From Arenibacter sp. F26102 (GTDB lineage: Bacteria > Bacteroidota > Bacteroidia > Flavobacteriales > Flavobacteriaceae), in the NCBI RefSeq assembly GCF_023015865.1, contig NZ_JALKBC010000001.1, positions 558,001 through 622,000 of the forward strand: 64,000 nt of DNA, given 5' to 3'. Positions within the stretch are counted from its first letter, which is position 1, and each line of letters begins with the position of its first letter. The position numbers and the translations under genes are program-made. A model generated the notes under the pieces. That model did no database searches. It was given only the letters and a program-made list of their open reading frames with translations, and had not been told where the DNA came from. Shown piece by piece: positions 25,159 to 35,250 of the stretch.

Positions 25159-28100
25159 TTATTTCTTTACAACCTTAAAAGTACTATTTATCCCCTCACC
25201 CTTAACCTTAAGAATATAAATTCCTGAGGGTAATCCCAAGAAATCAATCCTTAGTTCATTGTTATAAAGGGTGTAATCTTTATTACTGATCAATTGGCCA
25301 TTATAATTAAAAATTTTAGTATTTACGCCATCCGGAGCATTGTTGAACAACAGGGTTACTTCCTCATCAAATGGGTTGGGGAACACCAAAGGCTCGTCTA
25401 TGAGCAACAATTGTTCTTCAAATACACCTTGACAAGGTAGGTCGGTGGTTACTTTAATTTGGTTGATTCCCTTTTTTAGGTCCAATATAATGCTCGAAGC
25501 TTTGGTTTGAGTTGCAATACCATTTAATTCAACATAGTACAAATTGCCTCCATCCAGATTTAGTAGGGTTTGATTTCCGTCTGCAACAAGTTTGGATGTC
25601 ACGCTCAAAGGAGGGGGTTGGGTAACGATTACCTGAAAACAATAGGGTTCGTATACTTTATCGTCTTCTGTGCCTATAATGCATATTTCATAAGTGCCGG
25701 CCATAAGGCCTTGTTCAAAATAGAAATTGGTAAAATTACTACTCTTATTGATTCCAGTACCAGTGAGAGTAACTTCGTAATCCATATTTATACCAGCTAC
25801 GATGCGTATGGATCCATTATTTTGATTGCTACAGGACTCACTGTTTATTTCCACCTCAAAATTATCCGCAGGTAAAATATAAACGGCACATCCGCTTAAA
25901 TCCACCGTGGCCCCCATGGGGGTATTTAGGCACAGGTCATCCCCATCATCAAAGACGCCATCTTTATCCTCATCTGCCCTAAAGGTACCTTCTACACAGA
26001 TGTCCAAAGAAAAGGCATTTATGGATCCTCCATCAGATGCGGCTATGTCCTTTACCTCCAATATCCAATCGCCATAGGTTGATTCCCCATTAAACGCTCC
26101 CAGAGATCCGAGTGGCCTTACAACACCCTGTATTGCCGGGCTTGTTCCGCAAATAAAGCTATTTCCGGTATCGTCAAATGTCGCTAGTATATCCTGATTT
26201 CCCCCGCAGGAATTGGACACGAGTATTACTCGGGTGCCAGCAGGCGAAATAAGGCTTATTTCCAAATCGGCCAGAAACGTATGGGTTAGGTCCAAATTAA
26301 CATTTACATCTGCAATGGGCAGGTCGTTCAAGAGTGTGATTACAGATGTTACCGTCGGCGCCCCGTTTGTTGCTATAGTTAGAGGCAAGTCCTTGGCGAT
26401 TTCCAAGGCGCAATTCAGCTCTAAAGTGGTAAAGCTAAATGCAGGGCCAAAGGACCCTTCTCCACAACTATTTTTGGGTTTAACACGCCAATAATAAGTA
26501 GTTTCCTCTGCCAAATTGGTAGTTAAGTAGGAATTAAAAATAACACTTGCCGTCTCAATAATATTGGTGAATCCCGGGTCATCTGCAATCTCAATATCAA
26601 AGGCAGTATGTGAAGTATTGGATTCCCACTCCAATAATGATGCTATACGGGCATTAGTAGCTCCATCGGTGGGTAATTGTAGCACTACATCGGAAAGTAC
26701 GGTATCCAGTATTTTTACATCTATAACAACCTCTTTGCTTACTGTTGCCGAAGTGGCCACTATGGTTATGGGGTAATTTCCAGGAGTTGCCAAGTCGGTA
26801 TTGGAAAAGGTAATGTCCACTAGAGTGTCGTTCTCTATTGCGGATGTAGGGGAGAAATCTATGGACAATCCCGGTGGCATTCCAGTAGCGGAAAATGTGG
26901 CTTCTTCAGAGAAGCCGTTAAACGTTTGGTAGGTAAAAGGCGCAATCAAGTCATTGCCTTGACAAACCTCGTGTTGCAATTGGGCAAAATTCAATACAAT
27001 ATCTGATGCGGTAACCGTAAAATTGGAGGAATTTAACGCTAAAAAAATATTATCGTGTGCACTTACCATTATCCTGCCAGAGGGTGTGGCAAACCCCGGA
27101 ATTAATATATCCTGTTGTCCATCATTGGGGACACTATCGGCCAATTTTATCGGAAACGAGGCGCCTCCATTGGCAGAGTAGTAGATATCTACTTTTTGTG
27201 CGTTCACCGGGCCTTGATCGGTATTGGCTACATCCCATTGGACCTCTTGTCTGGTACCCGCTGTATAAATTTCATTGGTTGATTGGGAGGTTACAACAAA
27301 TGGCCCGGCCTTGTCTATTACCGTCACCTTTACAAGGTCCGATGCTACCTGTCCTCCCCCTAAGGAATTGTCCCTTACCGTAAGCGCAAAATCCAGTTCC
27401 CTTTCTACATTGGAAACCGTTTCCCATGTGGTATTTACATTGGGATTGGTTTGGGTAAGATTGCCGGATACGATACTACTAAGTTTAGGAAAATATCTTG
27501 AAGGTTTTACCGTGGGTTTTAGAGATCTAAAGTTGGCACCACTAAGGTTGGTTGGTCCAAAGGTATTGTGGGTAACTATTCCGTCATTGATCTGCTCCCA
27601 ATTGTAGGTAAGGATATCGTCCATATCCAAATCCGTGGCATTCCCCGTTAACATAAAGGCGGTAGATTTTGGTATAGTAAAGTTTCCAGAAGACACTATA
27701 GTGGGTGGGGAGTTTAAAATAGGAATTTCTTGTCCGCAACCGGTAGTCTTAATGTATTCCTGGATTTGAAAAATACTGTAATAATGAAAATAGTCGTCTC
27801 CGCTTAAGGCAACATTATTGCTGCCGGAGATTCCTGCATAGCCCATAATGGTTGTTCCGCTTCCAGGCTCTGCCTGGACCAAGGTGCCTTCGGATTCAAA
27901 GGACCAAGTGTGGTTTGCACCAAACTGATGTCCAATTTCATGGGCAACAAAATCCAGGTCAAAAATATCACCTTGTGGAATTAATGCAGATGAATATGCG
28001 CTACCTTTTCGGGAATCTATGCATACCGAGGCTATAAAGCCGGCATTTCCGCCGTTTTCGTCCTTTTGAAACAAATGTCCTACATCGTAATTCTCAGGGC

Positions 28101-28932
28101 CAATAACCGTATTTAAGGTGTTCTGTACTTCTGAATTAAGATTAGATCCATAGGGGTCTGTCTCCTTGTTGGTATAAATAACCTGGTCGGTATTGGCAAC
28201 AATTTCCAAACTGATTCCCAAATCGGTTTCAAAAATTTCATTAATCCTCGTAATGGTCGCATTTATGGCAGCTAAGGCGTTTGGTATTGTGCCTCCGTGA
28301 AACTCAGTGTATTCTCCCGTGGCCGAGATGGCCAACCTATATTTTCTTAGGACCTGACCGTCTACCAATTTTAAGGCAGATGGTCCTTTTTCCTTTTCAA
28401 TTAGCGATTGGGTTTCACAAATGAAATTGGTATTCATCATATAGGCATCCTTCCTGCTGTACACCAAATATTCTTCGTCGGAATTGGATATTTTTTGCAT
28501 GAAAGTGGCACTTTTGCTATCCCCGTAGACAATCATGCTTTGTATGCCATTTTGGGATACACTAAATCGCACCCTATCCTTGGCATTGTTTAAACCCCTG
28601 CCGATATATGATTTTATTTGAGGGTATTTTTCGGAAAGTTCTGGTGAAAGAACAGAGGATTCTTGGACAACAAACGGAATCATTTCCCCGTCTTCGTCAG
28701 GAAAACTCAGTATTTTGGAAGCCTTATTAACATGGGTTGACTTAAGTTCATTGACAAAAATATCTTTCTGCAATGAAAATGTGGTGCCGTGTTTAACCTC
28801 CAACACTTTCGTTTGATTTTGCGACCGGTTACTTCTAGAATCGGTTTTTTGCCAATATTTAGTTTGCCCAAATCCGCAATAGCTAAGAAAAAATATGGAT
28901 ATTGAAAAAACAAGACGTAATTTTACAACCAT
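25159..28932 (-). CDS. Secreted reprolysin-like zinc metalloprotease with P-domain and T9SS sorting domain
   Basis: A 1257-residue exported protease. A signal peptide (about 1-24, ending GFGQ) is followed by a propeptide-like region and the zinc motif HEIGHQFGANH (about 330-340, metzincin HExxHxxGxxH). Fibronectin-like modules follow, then a proprotein-convertase P-domain (about 850-985, LTHTFLADLEISLISPAGT), a thrombospondin type 3-like segment (DEDKDGVFDDGDD) and a C-terminal type A T9SS sorting domain (VFPNPFDEEVTL to the terminal FKVVKK). ATG 28932 is preferred over the in-frame TTG one codon upstream. A -7 box lies 16-23 bp beyond. Likely a cell-surface or secreted protein-degrading enzyme. 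Confidence 0.9.
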   Translation of the reverse strand: MVVKLRLVFSISIFFLSYCGFGQTKYWQKTDSRSNRSQNQTKVLEVKHGTTFSLQKDIFVNELKSTHVNKASKILSFPDEDGEMIPFVVQESSVLSPELSEKYPQIKSYIGRGLNNAKDRVRFSVSQNGIQSMIVYGDSKSATFMQKISNSDEEYLVYSRKDAYMMNTNFICETQSLIEKEKGPSALKLVDGQVLRKYRLAISATGEYTEFHGGTIPNALAAINATITRINEIFETDLGISLEIVANTDQVIYTNKETDPYGSNLNSEVQNTLNTVIGPENYDVGHLFQKDENGGNAGFIASVCIDSRKGSAYSSALIPQGDIFDLDFVAHEIGHQFGANHTWSFESEGTLVQAEPGSGTTIMGYAGISGSNNVALSGDDYFHYYSIFQIQEYIKTTGCGQEIPILNSPPTIVSSGNFTIPKSTAFMLTGNATDLDMDDILTYNWEQINDGIVTHNTFGPTNLSGANFRSLKPTVKPSRYFPKLSSIVSGNLTQTNPNVNTTWETVSNVERELDFALTVRDNSLGGGQVASDLVKVTVIDKAGPFVVTSQSTNEIYTAGTRQEVQWDVANTDQGPVNAQKVDIYYSANGGASFPIKLADSVPNDGQQDILIPGFATPSGRIMVSAHDNIFLALNSSNFTVTASDIVLNFAQLQHEVCQGNDLIAPFTYQTFNGFSEEATFSATGMPPGLSIDFSPTSAIENDTLVDITFSNTDLATPGNYPITIVATSATVSKEVVIDVKILDTVLSDVVLQLPTDGATNARIASLLEWESNTSHTAFDIEIADDPGFTNIIETASVIFNSYLTTNLAEETTYYWRVKPKNSCGEGSFGPAFSFTTLELNCALEIAKDLPLTIATNGAPTVTSVITLLNDLPIADVNVNLDLTHTFLADLEISLISPAGTRVILVSNSCGGNQDILATFDDTGNSFICGTSPAIQGVVRPLGSLGAFNGESTYGDWILEVKDIAASDGGSINAFSLDICVEGTFRADEDKDGVFDDGDDLCLNTPMGATVDLSGCAVYILPADNFEVEINSESCSNQNNGSIRIVAGINMDYEVTLTGTGINKSSNFTNFYFEQGLMAGTYEICIIGTEDDKVYEPYCFQVIVTQPPPLSVTSKLVADGNQTLLNLDGGNLYYVELNGIATQTKASSIILDLKKGINQIKVTTDLPCQGVFEEQLLLIDEPLVFPNPFDEEVTLLFNNAPDGVNTKIFNYNGQLISNKDYTLYNNELRIDFLGLPSGIYILKVKGEGINSTFKVVKK

Positions 28933-28954
28933 CAAGCGGGTTTTTGTACAAACT

Positions 28955-28962
28955 CAAAGATA
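28955..28962 (-). promoter_or_regulatory. -7 box of the metalloprotease operon
   Basis: Minus-strand TATCTTTG (TAnnTTTG), with a TTG 16 nt upstream. It implies a very short leader before ATG 28932. Confidence 0.55.
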
Positions 28963-28984
28963 AGTTTTTTTATTATTCCAATTT

Positions 28985-29911
28985 GTGATAACAGTTCAAA
29001 GCATCTCCAATTACGACAAAGCGCACCCCACTGCCATTACTATAGGCACTTTTGATGGTGTGCATATCGGCCACCGTAAAATATTGGAACGTCTCATAAA
29101 TAATGCCAAAGTGCTGGAGCTGAAATCTACAGTGCTTACTTTTTTTCCCCATCCCAGAATGGTCCTTCAAAAGGATGTGTCTATTCGGCTTTTGAATACC
29201 ATAGATGAGAAGATCAAAATTTTGGAGGAAATAGGTATAGATTATTTAATTGTTCACCCATTTACCAAAGAGTTTTCCCGATTATCGGCTACCCAATTTG
29301 TCCGGGATATTTTGGTCAATGATTTAAAGACAAAGAAAATCATTATAGGTTACGATCATAGATTTGGCAGAAATAGGAATGCCAATATAAATGATTTGAT
29401 GGCTTTTGGGAATGCCTTGGATTTTGAGGTAGAGGAAATATCGGCCCAAGAAGTGGATGATGTTTCCGTAAGTTCCACAAAAATCAGGAGAGCATTGGAG
29501 GAGGGAGATATGAAAACGGCCAATCTGTATTTGGGATATAAATATATGCTGACGGGTACCATTGTAAAAGGAAAAGGTTTGGGGCGTAAATTAGACTTTC
29601 CCACGGCCAACTTATCCATTCCAGAGGAGTACAAGCTAATACCAAAGAATGGGGTCTATGTGGTGAGCAGTATTATGGACAATAAAACCGTTTATGGAAT
29701 GATGAACATCGGTTTTAACCCAACGGTGGATGGCAAGGCGAAAAGCATCGAAATTAATTTCTTCGATTTTGATCGGGATCTATATGGAAAAAAAATTCAA
29801 ATAGATATTATAGACCGCATAAGGGATGAGCAGAAGTTCGCTTCCGTTGATGCACTAAAGATACAGTTGAAAAAGGATCGGGAGACCTCCCTTTCCATAA
29901 TCTCCAAGTAA
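28985..29911 (+). CDS. ribF: Bifunctional riboflavin kinase / FAD synthetase
   Basis: A 308-residue enzyme making FMN then FAD. The N-terminal nucleotidyltransferase domain has GTFDGVHIGH (about 18-27) and FxFFPHPR; the C-terminal flavokinase domain has GRKLDFPTANL (about 200-210), PKNGVYVV, and MNIGFNPTVDG. The start is GTG at 28985; no ATG is available before the conserved motif. The next gene's ATG follows the stop directly. Confidence 0.95.
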   Translation: MITVQSISNYDKAHPTAITIGTFDGVHIGHRKILERLINNAKVLELKSTVLTFFPHPRMVLQKDVSIRLLNTIDEKIKILEEIGIDYLIVHPFTKEFSRLSATQFVRDILVNDLKTKKIIIGYDHRFGRNRNANINDLMAFGNALDFEVEEISAQEVDDVSVSSTKIRRALEEGDMKTANLYLGYKYMLTGTIVKGKGLGRKLDFPTANLSIPEEYKLIPKNGVYVVSSIMDNKTVYGMMNIGFNPTVDGKAKSIEINFFDFDRDLYGKKIQIDIIDRIRDEQKFASVDALKIQLKKDRETSLSIISK

Positions 29912-31261
29912 ATGTTGGATCGATTTCTTTTTAAGCAAATCGATAATAGTCCCCTCCTTATTTTTAGGATATTTTTTGGCATTTTGGTCAGTTTGGAATG
30001 CTACGGGGCCATTGCTACGGGTTGGGTCAAAAGAACCTTGATAGACCCGCAATTTACCTTCACTTTTATCGGCTTTGAATGGTTACAGCCACTACCTGGG
30101 CTAGGTATGTATTATTATTTTTTTGTGATGGGAACCCTTGGAGTTTGCATTGCTTTGGGGTATAAGTACCGTTATAGTATAATTGCTTTTACGCTGCTTT
30201 GGACAGGAGTTTATCTTATGCAAAAAACAGCTTATAACAATCACTATTATCTGTTGATACTGATTGCCGCTATAATGGCCTTTTTACCGGCTAATCGGAA
30301 TTATTCCCTAGACGCCAGGAGTAATCCTAACCTTATGACCAATAAGATGCCGGCGTTTGTGAAATGGGTAATTGTTTTACAACTTTTAATCGTTTACACC
30401 TACGCCTCCTTTGCAAAGTTGTACGGCGACTGGCTGGATTTCAGTATTATAGAGATACTTTTTAAAAACAAAAGGGGCTACCCGGTAATTGGTGGACTCC
30501 TACAGCAACCTTTGCTTCATAGGATAGTAGGAATTTCAGGTATTCTTTTCGATTTATTAATAGTTCCTGCTCTTTTATGGAAGCCCACTAGAAAATTGGC
30601 TTTTGTGGTTTCAATTTTCTTTCACTTATTTAATTCCATCGTTTTTCAAATAGGTATTTTCCCGTATTTGGCACTGGCATTCTCCGTATTCTTTTTTGAA
30701 CCGGAGGTGATTCGGAAAATATTTTTTAAACATAAGGAACCTTATAAGGAGGGTCAAGTTATTGTTCCTCCGAATAGAAAGTTCGTTTTAGCCATTATGT
30801 TCATTTATTTTCTAGTTCAATTGGGGCTGCCTATACGGCATTATTTTATAAAGGATGATGTTTTATGGACAGAGGAAGGGCACCGTATGAGTTGGAGAAT
30901 GATGTTACGGAGTCGCACTGGAATTACGACGTTTAAAGTAGTGAGCAGTACAACCAAAAATTCGTTTTTGGTAAATTTGGACGATTATCTAACGAAAGCA
31001 CAAAAAAATAAAATATCCTGTTATCCGGATTTTATGTGGCAATTTGCCCAACGCTTAAAACAGGAATACAAGGAAAAGGGCGAGGAAATTTCTATCTATG
31101 TTAATTCAAGGGTGAGCGTTAATGGCAAACCTTACCAGCAATTTATTGATCCAGATATAGATCTGGGCGAGGTAACCTGGAGCCATTTTAAACATAACGA
31201 TTGGATATTGCCATCACCACCACAAGAATCGCAAAAAGGATCAAATGTATTGTTTTATTAG
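29912..31261 (+). CDS. HTTM domain membrane protein (vitamin K-dependent carboxylase-like)
   Basis: A 449-residue protein whose first ~270 residues hold about eight hydrophobic segments of the HTTM family, found in vitamin K-dependent gamma-carboxylase and many bacterial homologues (LLIFRIFFGILVSLECYG; YNNHYYLLILIAAIMAFLPANR; VYTYASFAKLYGDWL; LWKPTRKLAFVVSIFFHLFNSI). The C-terminal ~150 residues are soluble. Its reaction in bacteria is unknown. The ATG abuts the ribF stop, so they are co-transcribed, and the stop overlaps the convergent VOC gene by 4 nt. Confidence 0.8.
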   Translation: MLDRFLFKQIDNSPLLIFRIFFGILVSLECYGAIATGWVKRTLIDPQFTFTFIGFEWLQPLPGLGMYYYFFVMGTLGVCIALGYKYRYSIIAFTLLWTGVYLMQKTAYNNHYYLLILIAAIMAFLPANRNYSLDARSNPNLMTNKMPAFVKWVIVLQLLIVYTYASFAKLYGDWLDFSIIEILFKNKRGYPVIGGLLQQPLLHRIVGISGILFDLLIVPALLWKPTRKLAFVVSIFFHLFNSIVFQIGIFPYLALAFSVFFFEPEVIRKIFFKHKEPYKEGQVIVPPNRKFVLAIMFIYFLVQLGLPIRHYFIKDDVLWTEEGHRMSWRMMLRSRTGITTFKVVSSTTKNSFLVNLDDYLTKAQKNKISCYPDFMWQFAQRLKQEYKEKGEEISIYVNSRVSVNGKPYQQFIDPDIDLGEVTWSHFKHNDWILPSPPQESQKGSNVLFY

Positions 31262-31638
31262 AATGGTTTGGCTCTATGGCATAATTGTAGGGGCATACCC
31301 CATGGGTCGCGAAGCATCACCAAATGGCTTCCATCTGCCTTTTTAATTTCCTCTACAAAACTGGCCCCTTTATCCAATAGCCTAATTTTATCTTTTTCAG
31401 CATTTTTGGACACAAATGCCATATGAAAGGTAAGCGGGTGCTTTGCCTTAAAATTTGTAATTTCTTCATCAGGTCTATGGTAAAGTTCCAGAATTACACG
31501 TCCGGAAGAATCTTCCAAAAAAGTCATGAAAGGAGCTTCAGTTTGTTCGCTCACCACTTTGAGTCCCACATTGGAAACGTACCAATCTTTAATATCCCTG
31601 ATGTTTTTTACATTTAAGGCTAGGTGTTCAAAAACCAT
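31258..31638 (-). CDS. VOC (glyoxalase/bleomycin-resistance) family protein
   Basis: A 126-residue single VOC-fold protein: FEHLALNVKNIRDIKDWYVSNVGLKV at the N-terminus and LRDPWGMPLQLCHR at the C-terminus, with candidate metal ligands His4 and Glu50 (VILELYH). The reaction cannot be predicted. It is monocistronic and converges on the HTTM gene with stops overlapping by 4 nt. Confidence 0.8.
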   Translation of the reverse strand: MVFEHLALNVKNIRDIKDWYVSNVGLKVVSEQTEAPFMTFLEDSSGRVILELYHRPDEEITNFKAKHPLTFHMAFVSKNAEKDKIRLLDKGASFVEEIKKADGSHLVMLRDPWGMPLQLCHRAKPF

Positions 31639-31699
31639 AATTTTTAGAATTGCATATTATATCTAGGCTAAAATTATGCCTAAAATCCGAAGATTAGGT

Positions 31700-31707
31700 T
31701 AAATTTG
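31700..31707 (+). promoter_or_regulatory. -7 box of serS
   Basis: TAAATTTG matches TAnnTTTG, 20 bp before the serS ATG, giving a short leader. It is the same octamer and following GCAC as at prs. Confidence 0.6.
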
Positions 31708-31727
31708 CACGATAAAATTTTAAAAAA

Positions 31728-32999
31728 ATGTTGCAGTTACAGGCTATCCGTGAAGACAAAGTACAAATTGTAGAAGCTTTAAAAAAGCGTAATATTGACG
31801 CTCTTCCACTTATTGAAAATGTACTTCAATTGGATGAAAAACGACGATCACTGCAAGCTCGCCTAGACAATACCTTAGCAGAATCCAATAGTATATCCAA
31901 GGAAATAGGCGCCCTTTACAAAAGTGGTAAGGCGGCAGAAGCCAATGTTTTAAAGGAGCGTACAGGCAGTTTAAAGGAGGAGTCAAAAGAACTGAACGAG
32001 GAATTGACATCAACAGCTGCTGAACTTCAAACCCTGTTATACCAAATTCCAAATGTTCCCCATACGTCAGTTCCAGCGGGAAGCACAGAGGAGGATAATG
32101 AGGAGGTGTTTAGGGAAGGGGATATTCCTACTCTAAAAGAGGGCGCAATTCCCCACTGGGAATTGGCCAAGAAATATGATATCATAGATTTTGAATTGGG
32201 GGTTAAGATAGCCGGTGCTGGATTTCCCGTTTATAAAGGCAAAGGAGCCCGATTGCAAAGGGCACTCATTTCTTATTTTTTAGATAAGAATGCCGCGGCG
32301 GGATATAATGAAATTCAGGTACCACATTTGGTAAATGAAGCCTCTGGTTACGGTACCGGTCAATTGCCCGATAAAGAAGGTCAGATGTATCATGTTGGGG
32401 AAGATGACCTTTATCTTATCCCAACTGCAGAGGTGCCGGTAACCAATATCTTTAGGGATGTTATTTTGAACGAAAGTGACTTCCCGGTTACGCATACTGC
32501 CTATACCCCTTGTTTTAGAAGGGAGGCGGGGAGCTATGGTGCACATGTGCGCGGATTAAACCGCTTGCATCAATTTGATAAGGTAGAAATAGTACGTGTG
32601 GAGCATCCTTTAAAATCGTACGAGGCTTTGGACGGTATGGTAGAGCATGTTAAGAATATCCTACGTGAATTGAAATTGCCGTACAGGATCTTACGCCTTT
32701 GCGGAGGGGACTTAGGATTCACAGCCGCACTTACGTTTGATTTTGAGGTTTTTTCCACAGCTCAAGATCGTTGGTTGGAAATTAGCTCCGTTTCCAATTT
32801 TGAAACTTACCAGGCAAATAGGTTGAAATTGCGATACAAGGACGATAACGGTAAAAGTCAATTGGCACATACCTTAAATGGCAGCTCTTTGGCATTACCA
32901 CGGGTTCTAGCTGGAATATTGGAAAATTACCAGACGGCAGATGGAATACAAATTCCTGAAGTTCTTGTTCCTTATACCGGTTTTGATAAAATAGATTAG
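31728..32999 (+). CDS. serS: Seryl-tRNA synthetase
   Basis: A 423-residue class II aminoacyl-tRNA synthetase charging tRNA-Ser. The N-terminal tRNA-binding coiled coil (about 1-105) is followed by the catalytic domain with TAEVPVTN, motif 2 (TPCFRREAGSYG, about 262-273) and motif 3 (NGSSLALPRVLAGILENYQ). Length is standard. Transcribed alone from its own promoter. Confidence 0.97.
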   Translation: MLQLQAIREDKVQIVEALKKRNIDALPLIENVLQLDEKRRSLQARLDNTLAESNSISKEIGALYKSGKAAEANVLKERTGSLKEESKELNEELTSTAAELQTLLYQIPNVPHTSVPAGSTEEDNEEVFREGDIPTLKEGAIPHWELAKKYDIIDFELGVKIAGAGFPVYKGKGARLQRALISYFLDKNAAAGYNEIQVPHLVNEASGYGTGQLPDKEGQMYHVGEDDLYLIPTAEVPVTNIFRDVILNESDFPVTHTAYTPCFRREAGSYGAHVRGLNRLHQFDKVEIVRVEHPLKSYEALDGMVEHVKNILRELKLPYRILRLCGGDLGFTAALTFDFEVFSTAQDRWLEISSVSNFETYQANRLKLRYKDDNGKSQLAHTLNGSSLALPRVLAGILENYQTADGIQIPEVLVPYTGFDKID

Positions 33000-33010
33000 G
33001 AATAAAAGGT

Positions 33011-33266
33011 TTAAAATGTGTAAGAATGGCCTAAAAGATAGTTGCCATTGGTGCTGTTATAGGTAATTCCCTTGTGTTTTTTGATAAAGGATAGTAGAAT
33101 TATAGGAGCTGCCAACTCCGATAATGCATCTGCCAAGACACTCCATCCGTCATGTATATCCCCCTGCAGTCCGGTGTCGCCTGTAAACGCGCAAGGGCGC
33201 ATTTTCCAATTAGGTAACTATGGATTGTTGTAAAGAAAGTTCGTCCTCTGCAATTAATAGTTTCAT
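33011..33266 (-). pseudogene. Response-regulator 5' fragment with in-frame stop, joined to an unrelated remnant
   Basis: On the minus strand from ATG 33266, 18 codons read MKLLIAEDELSLQQSIVT, a typical OmpR-type receiver start, then a TAA stop (33208-33210). The same frame continues LENA, as expected for an intact regulator, before homology is lost. In another frame a 63-codon stretch (33202-33011; begins MRPCAFTGD, ends LLGHSYTF) could be the tail of a different protein. I read this as a deletion scar: receiver N-terminus fused to foreign or decayed sequence. Confidence 0.6.
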
Positions 33267-33375
33267 CAAAAAATAATAATATACAAAGTTAGATCTTAAA
33301 TCTAAGGTGAATTTAAAGTTTTGGATTCTGATAATTCTTTGTATTGCCCTTAACACACACTTTATACATTCTACG

Positions 33376-33383
33376 TATCTTTG
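33376..33383 (+). promoter_or_regulatory. -7 box of the TPR-protein gene
   Basis: TATCTTTG, an exact TAnnTTTG match, only 13 bp before the TTG start, so the leader is very short. Confidence 0.55.
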
Positions 33384-33396
33384 AAAAAAAGATCCC

Positions 33397-35181
33397 TTGC
33401 GACTACTTCATTATATTCTTTTATTAATCTGTTCCCAATCGCTGTTTTCTCAGGAAGACTTCTTGGCAAAACAGTATTTTGAGGATGGCGCCTATGATAA
33501 GGCAGTAGTGTTCTATGAGAAGTTGGTAGCCAAAAATCCAATGCGGACCGATTATGGGGAAGGCTTAATTGCCTGCTACCAACAATTGGAGCAGTATGAT
33601 AAGGCAGAACAATTCTTGTTGAAGGCCGTGGATGGTCAAAATATTTATCCCACTATGCTCATAGAGTTGGGCTACAATTATACCTTGCAGGATTTGCCAG
33701 AAAAGGCAACTGAGTATTACAATGCCGCACTTCAAAAAATAAATGAAAATCCAAATTTTGGCTATGGTCTTGGATATAGATTTCAAAAATACGCTTTGTT
33801 GGATTATGCCATTAAGGCATATTCCCTCGCCATGGAGTTAAACCCGAAATTGGATTATAATTTTCAAAAGGCAAGAATCTATGGGGAGAAGGGGGACATA
33901 GAGCAAATGTATGATTCCTACCTAAAATTAATTAGTGAAGGAAAGGCTTCCCAGGCTAATGTACTTCGAAATATAAACGATTTTATTAGTTCTGATTCCG
34001 AAAATCCCAATAACATAAAATTTAAAAAAGTAGTACTCCAGAATGCCCAAAAAAACCCGGATATTCTGTGGAACGAATTGTTGAGTTGGCTTTTTGTTCA
34101 GCAAAAACAATATAAAAGTGCCTTTAGTCAAGAAAAAGCCATTTACAAAAGGGGAGGTGAAAATTCTTTACAACGACTACAGGGTTTGGGAAAAATAGCA
34201 TTGGAAGAGCAGGAGATAGAAACTGCAAAGGAAATATTTGAATATATTTCACAAAATAGTGCAGATGCCGTGATGGCCTTGGATGCCCAACTAAGTCTAA
34301 TAGATATAGATTTACTGGATGCTGATGATAAAGTACTGGAAAAGGTCCAAGGGAAATTTGATGCCTTACTGGGAATTCATGGTTATGAAATGGAAACCTT
34401 GCAGCTGCAAATTGCATACGCCAAATTTTTAACCTTTAATAAAAATACCGCGGAACCGGCCATTGAAATCCTACGACAGAGCTTGGAGCTGCCTTTGAAT
34501 AATTATGGCAAATCCTATATTAAAAGCACTTTGGGCGATATTTTGGTATATGATCAAAAATTTAATCAGGCATTGATCTATTTTTCCCAAATACAGAAAG
34601 ATTTAAAAAACGATGTCTTGGGCCAAGAGGCCCGTTTTAAGGTGGCACAAACCAGTTTCTACAAAGGGGATTTCGATTGGGCGCTGACTCAATTAAAGGT
34701 GCTTAGAGGTTCTACCTCCCAATTAATTGCCAATGATGCCATGCAATTGAGCTTGTTAATTTCCGATAACTCCTTGGAAGATTCTACCCAAACGGCTTTA
34801 AAAAAATATGCACGGGCCGACTTTTTGGCGTATCAAAATAAAAAGAAGGATGCCATTGGACTTTTAGAGGATATCCTCCAAAATCATAAAGGGGAGAAAA
34901 TTGAGGATGAGGCGCTTATGAAACAGGCCCAAATTTTAACCGAATTGAAGGATTATGAAAAGGCAGAATTTAACTATCTTAAAATAGTGGAATTTTACGC
35001 TAACGATATTTTAGCGGATGATGCCAATTTCGCCTTGGCTGAATTGTATCGCAATATCTTGGACCTACCTGAAAAGGCAAAGGCTCATTATGAGAAAATT
35101 ATCTATAATTATCAGGATAGTTACTATTTTCCACAAGCAAGAAAAAATTTTAGGATGCTGCGGGGAGACAGTATTAATTAG
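33397..35181 (+). CDS. Secreted or periplasmic tetratricopeptide-repeat protein
   Basis: A 594-residue protein with a signal peptide (about 1-18, MRLLHYILLLICSQSLFSQ) and TPR units along its length (AYDKAVVFYEKLVAKNP, QYDKAEQFLLKAV, LPEKATEYYNAAL, and near the end DYEKAEFNYLKIVEFY and LPEKAKAHYEKII). No enzymatic motif. The start is TTG at 33397; there is no nearby in-frame ATG and the signal peptide begins exactly there. It probably scaffolds envelope complexes; the partner is unknown. Confidence 0.8.
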   Translation: MRLLHYILLLICSQSLFSQEDFLAKQYFEDGAYDKAVVFYEKLVAKNPMRTDYGEGLIACYQQLEQYDKAEQFLLKAVDGQNIYPTMLIELGYNYTLQDLPEKATEYYNAALQKINENPNFGYGLGYRFQKYALLDYAIKAYSLAMELNPKLDYNFQKARIYGEKGDIEQMYDSYLKLISEGKASQANVLRNINDFISSDSENPNNIKFKKVVLQNAQKNPDILWNELLSWLFVQQKQYKSAFSQEKAIYKRGGENSLQRLQGLGKIALEEQEIETAKEIFEYISQNSADAVMALDAQLSLIDIDLLDADDKVLEKVQGKFDALLGIHGYEMETLQLQIAYAKFLTFNKNTAEPAIEILRQSLELPLNNYGKSYIKSTLGDILVYDQKFNQALIYFSQIQKDLKNDVLGQEARFKVAQTSFYKGDFDWALTQLKVLRGSTSQLIANDAMQLSLLISDNSLEDSTQTALKKYARADFLAYQNKKKDAIGLLEDILQNHKGEKIEDEALMKQAQILTELKDYEKAEFNYLKIVEFYANDILADDANFALAELYRNILDLPEKAKAHYEKIIYNYQDSYYFPQARKNFRMLRGDSIN

Positions 35182-35250
35182 TTGTCCAAAAATCCTGACT
35201 TATTCTTAAACTAATATAAATATTCCCTCTCGGGAAAGTAAAGAAATAGC

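Noticed and set aside
33011-33202. 63-codon minus-strand frame as an intact gene
   Set aside because: No start context, no recognised family, and it adjoins a broken response regulator; treated as a remnant within the pseudogene.
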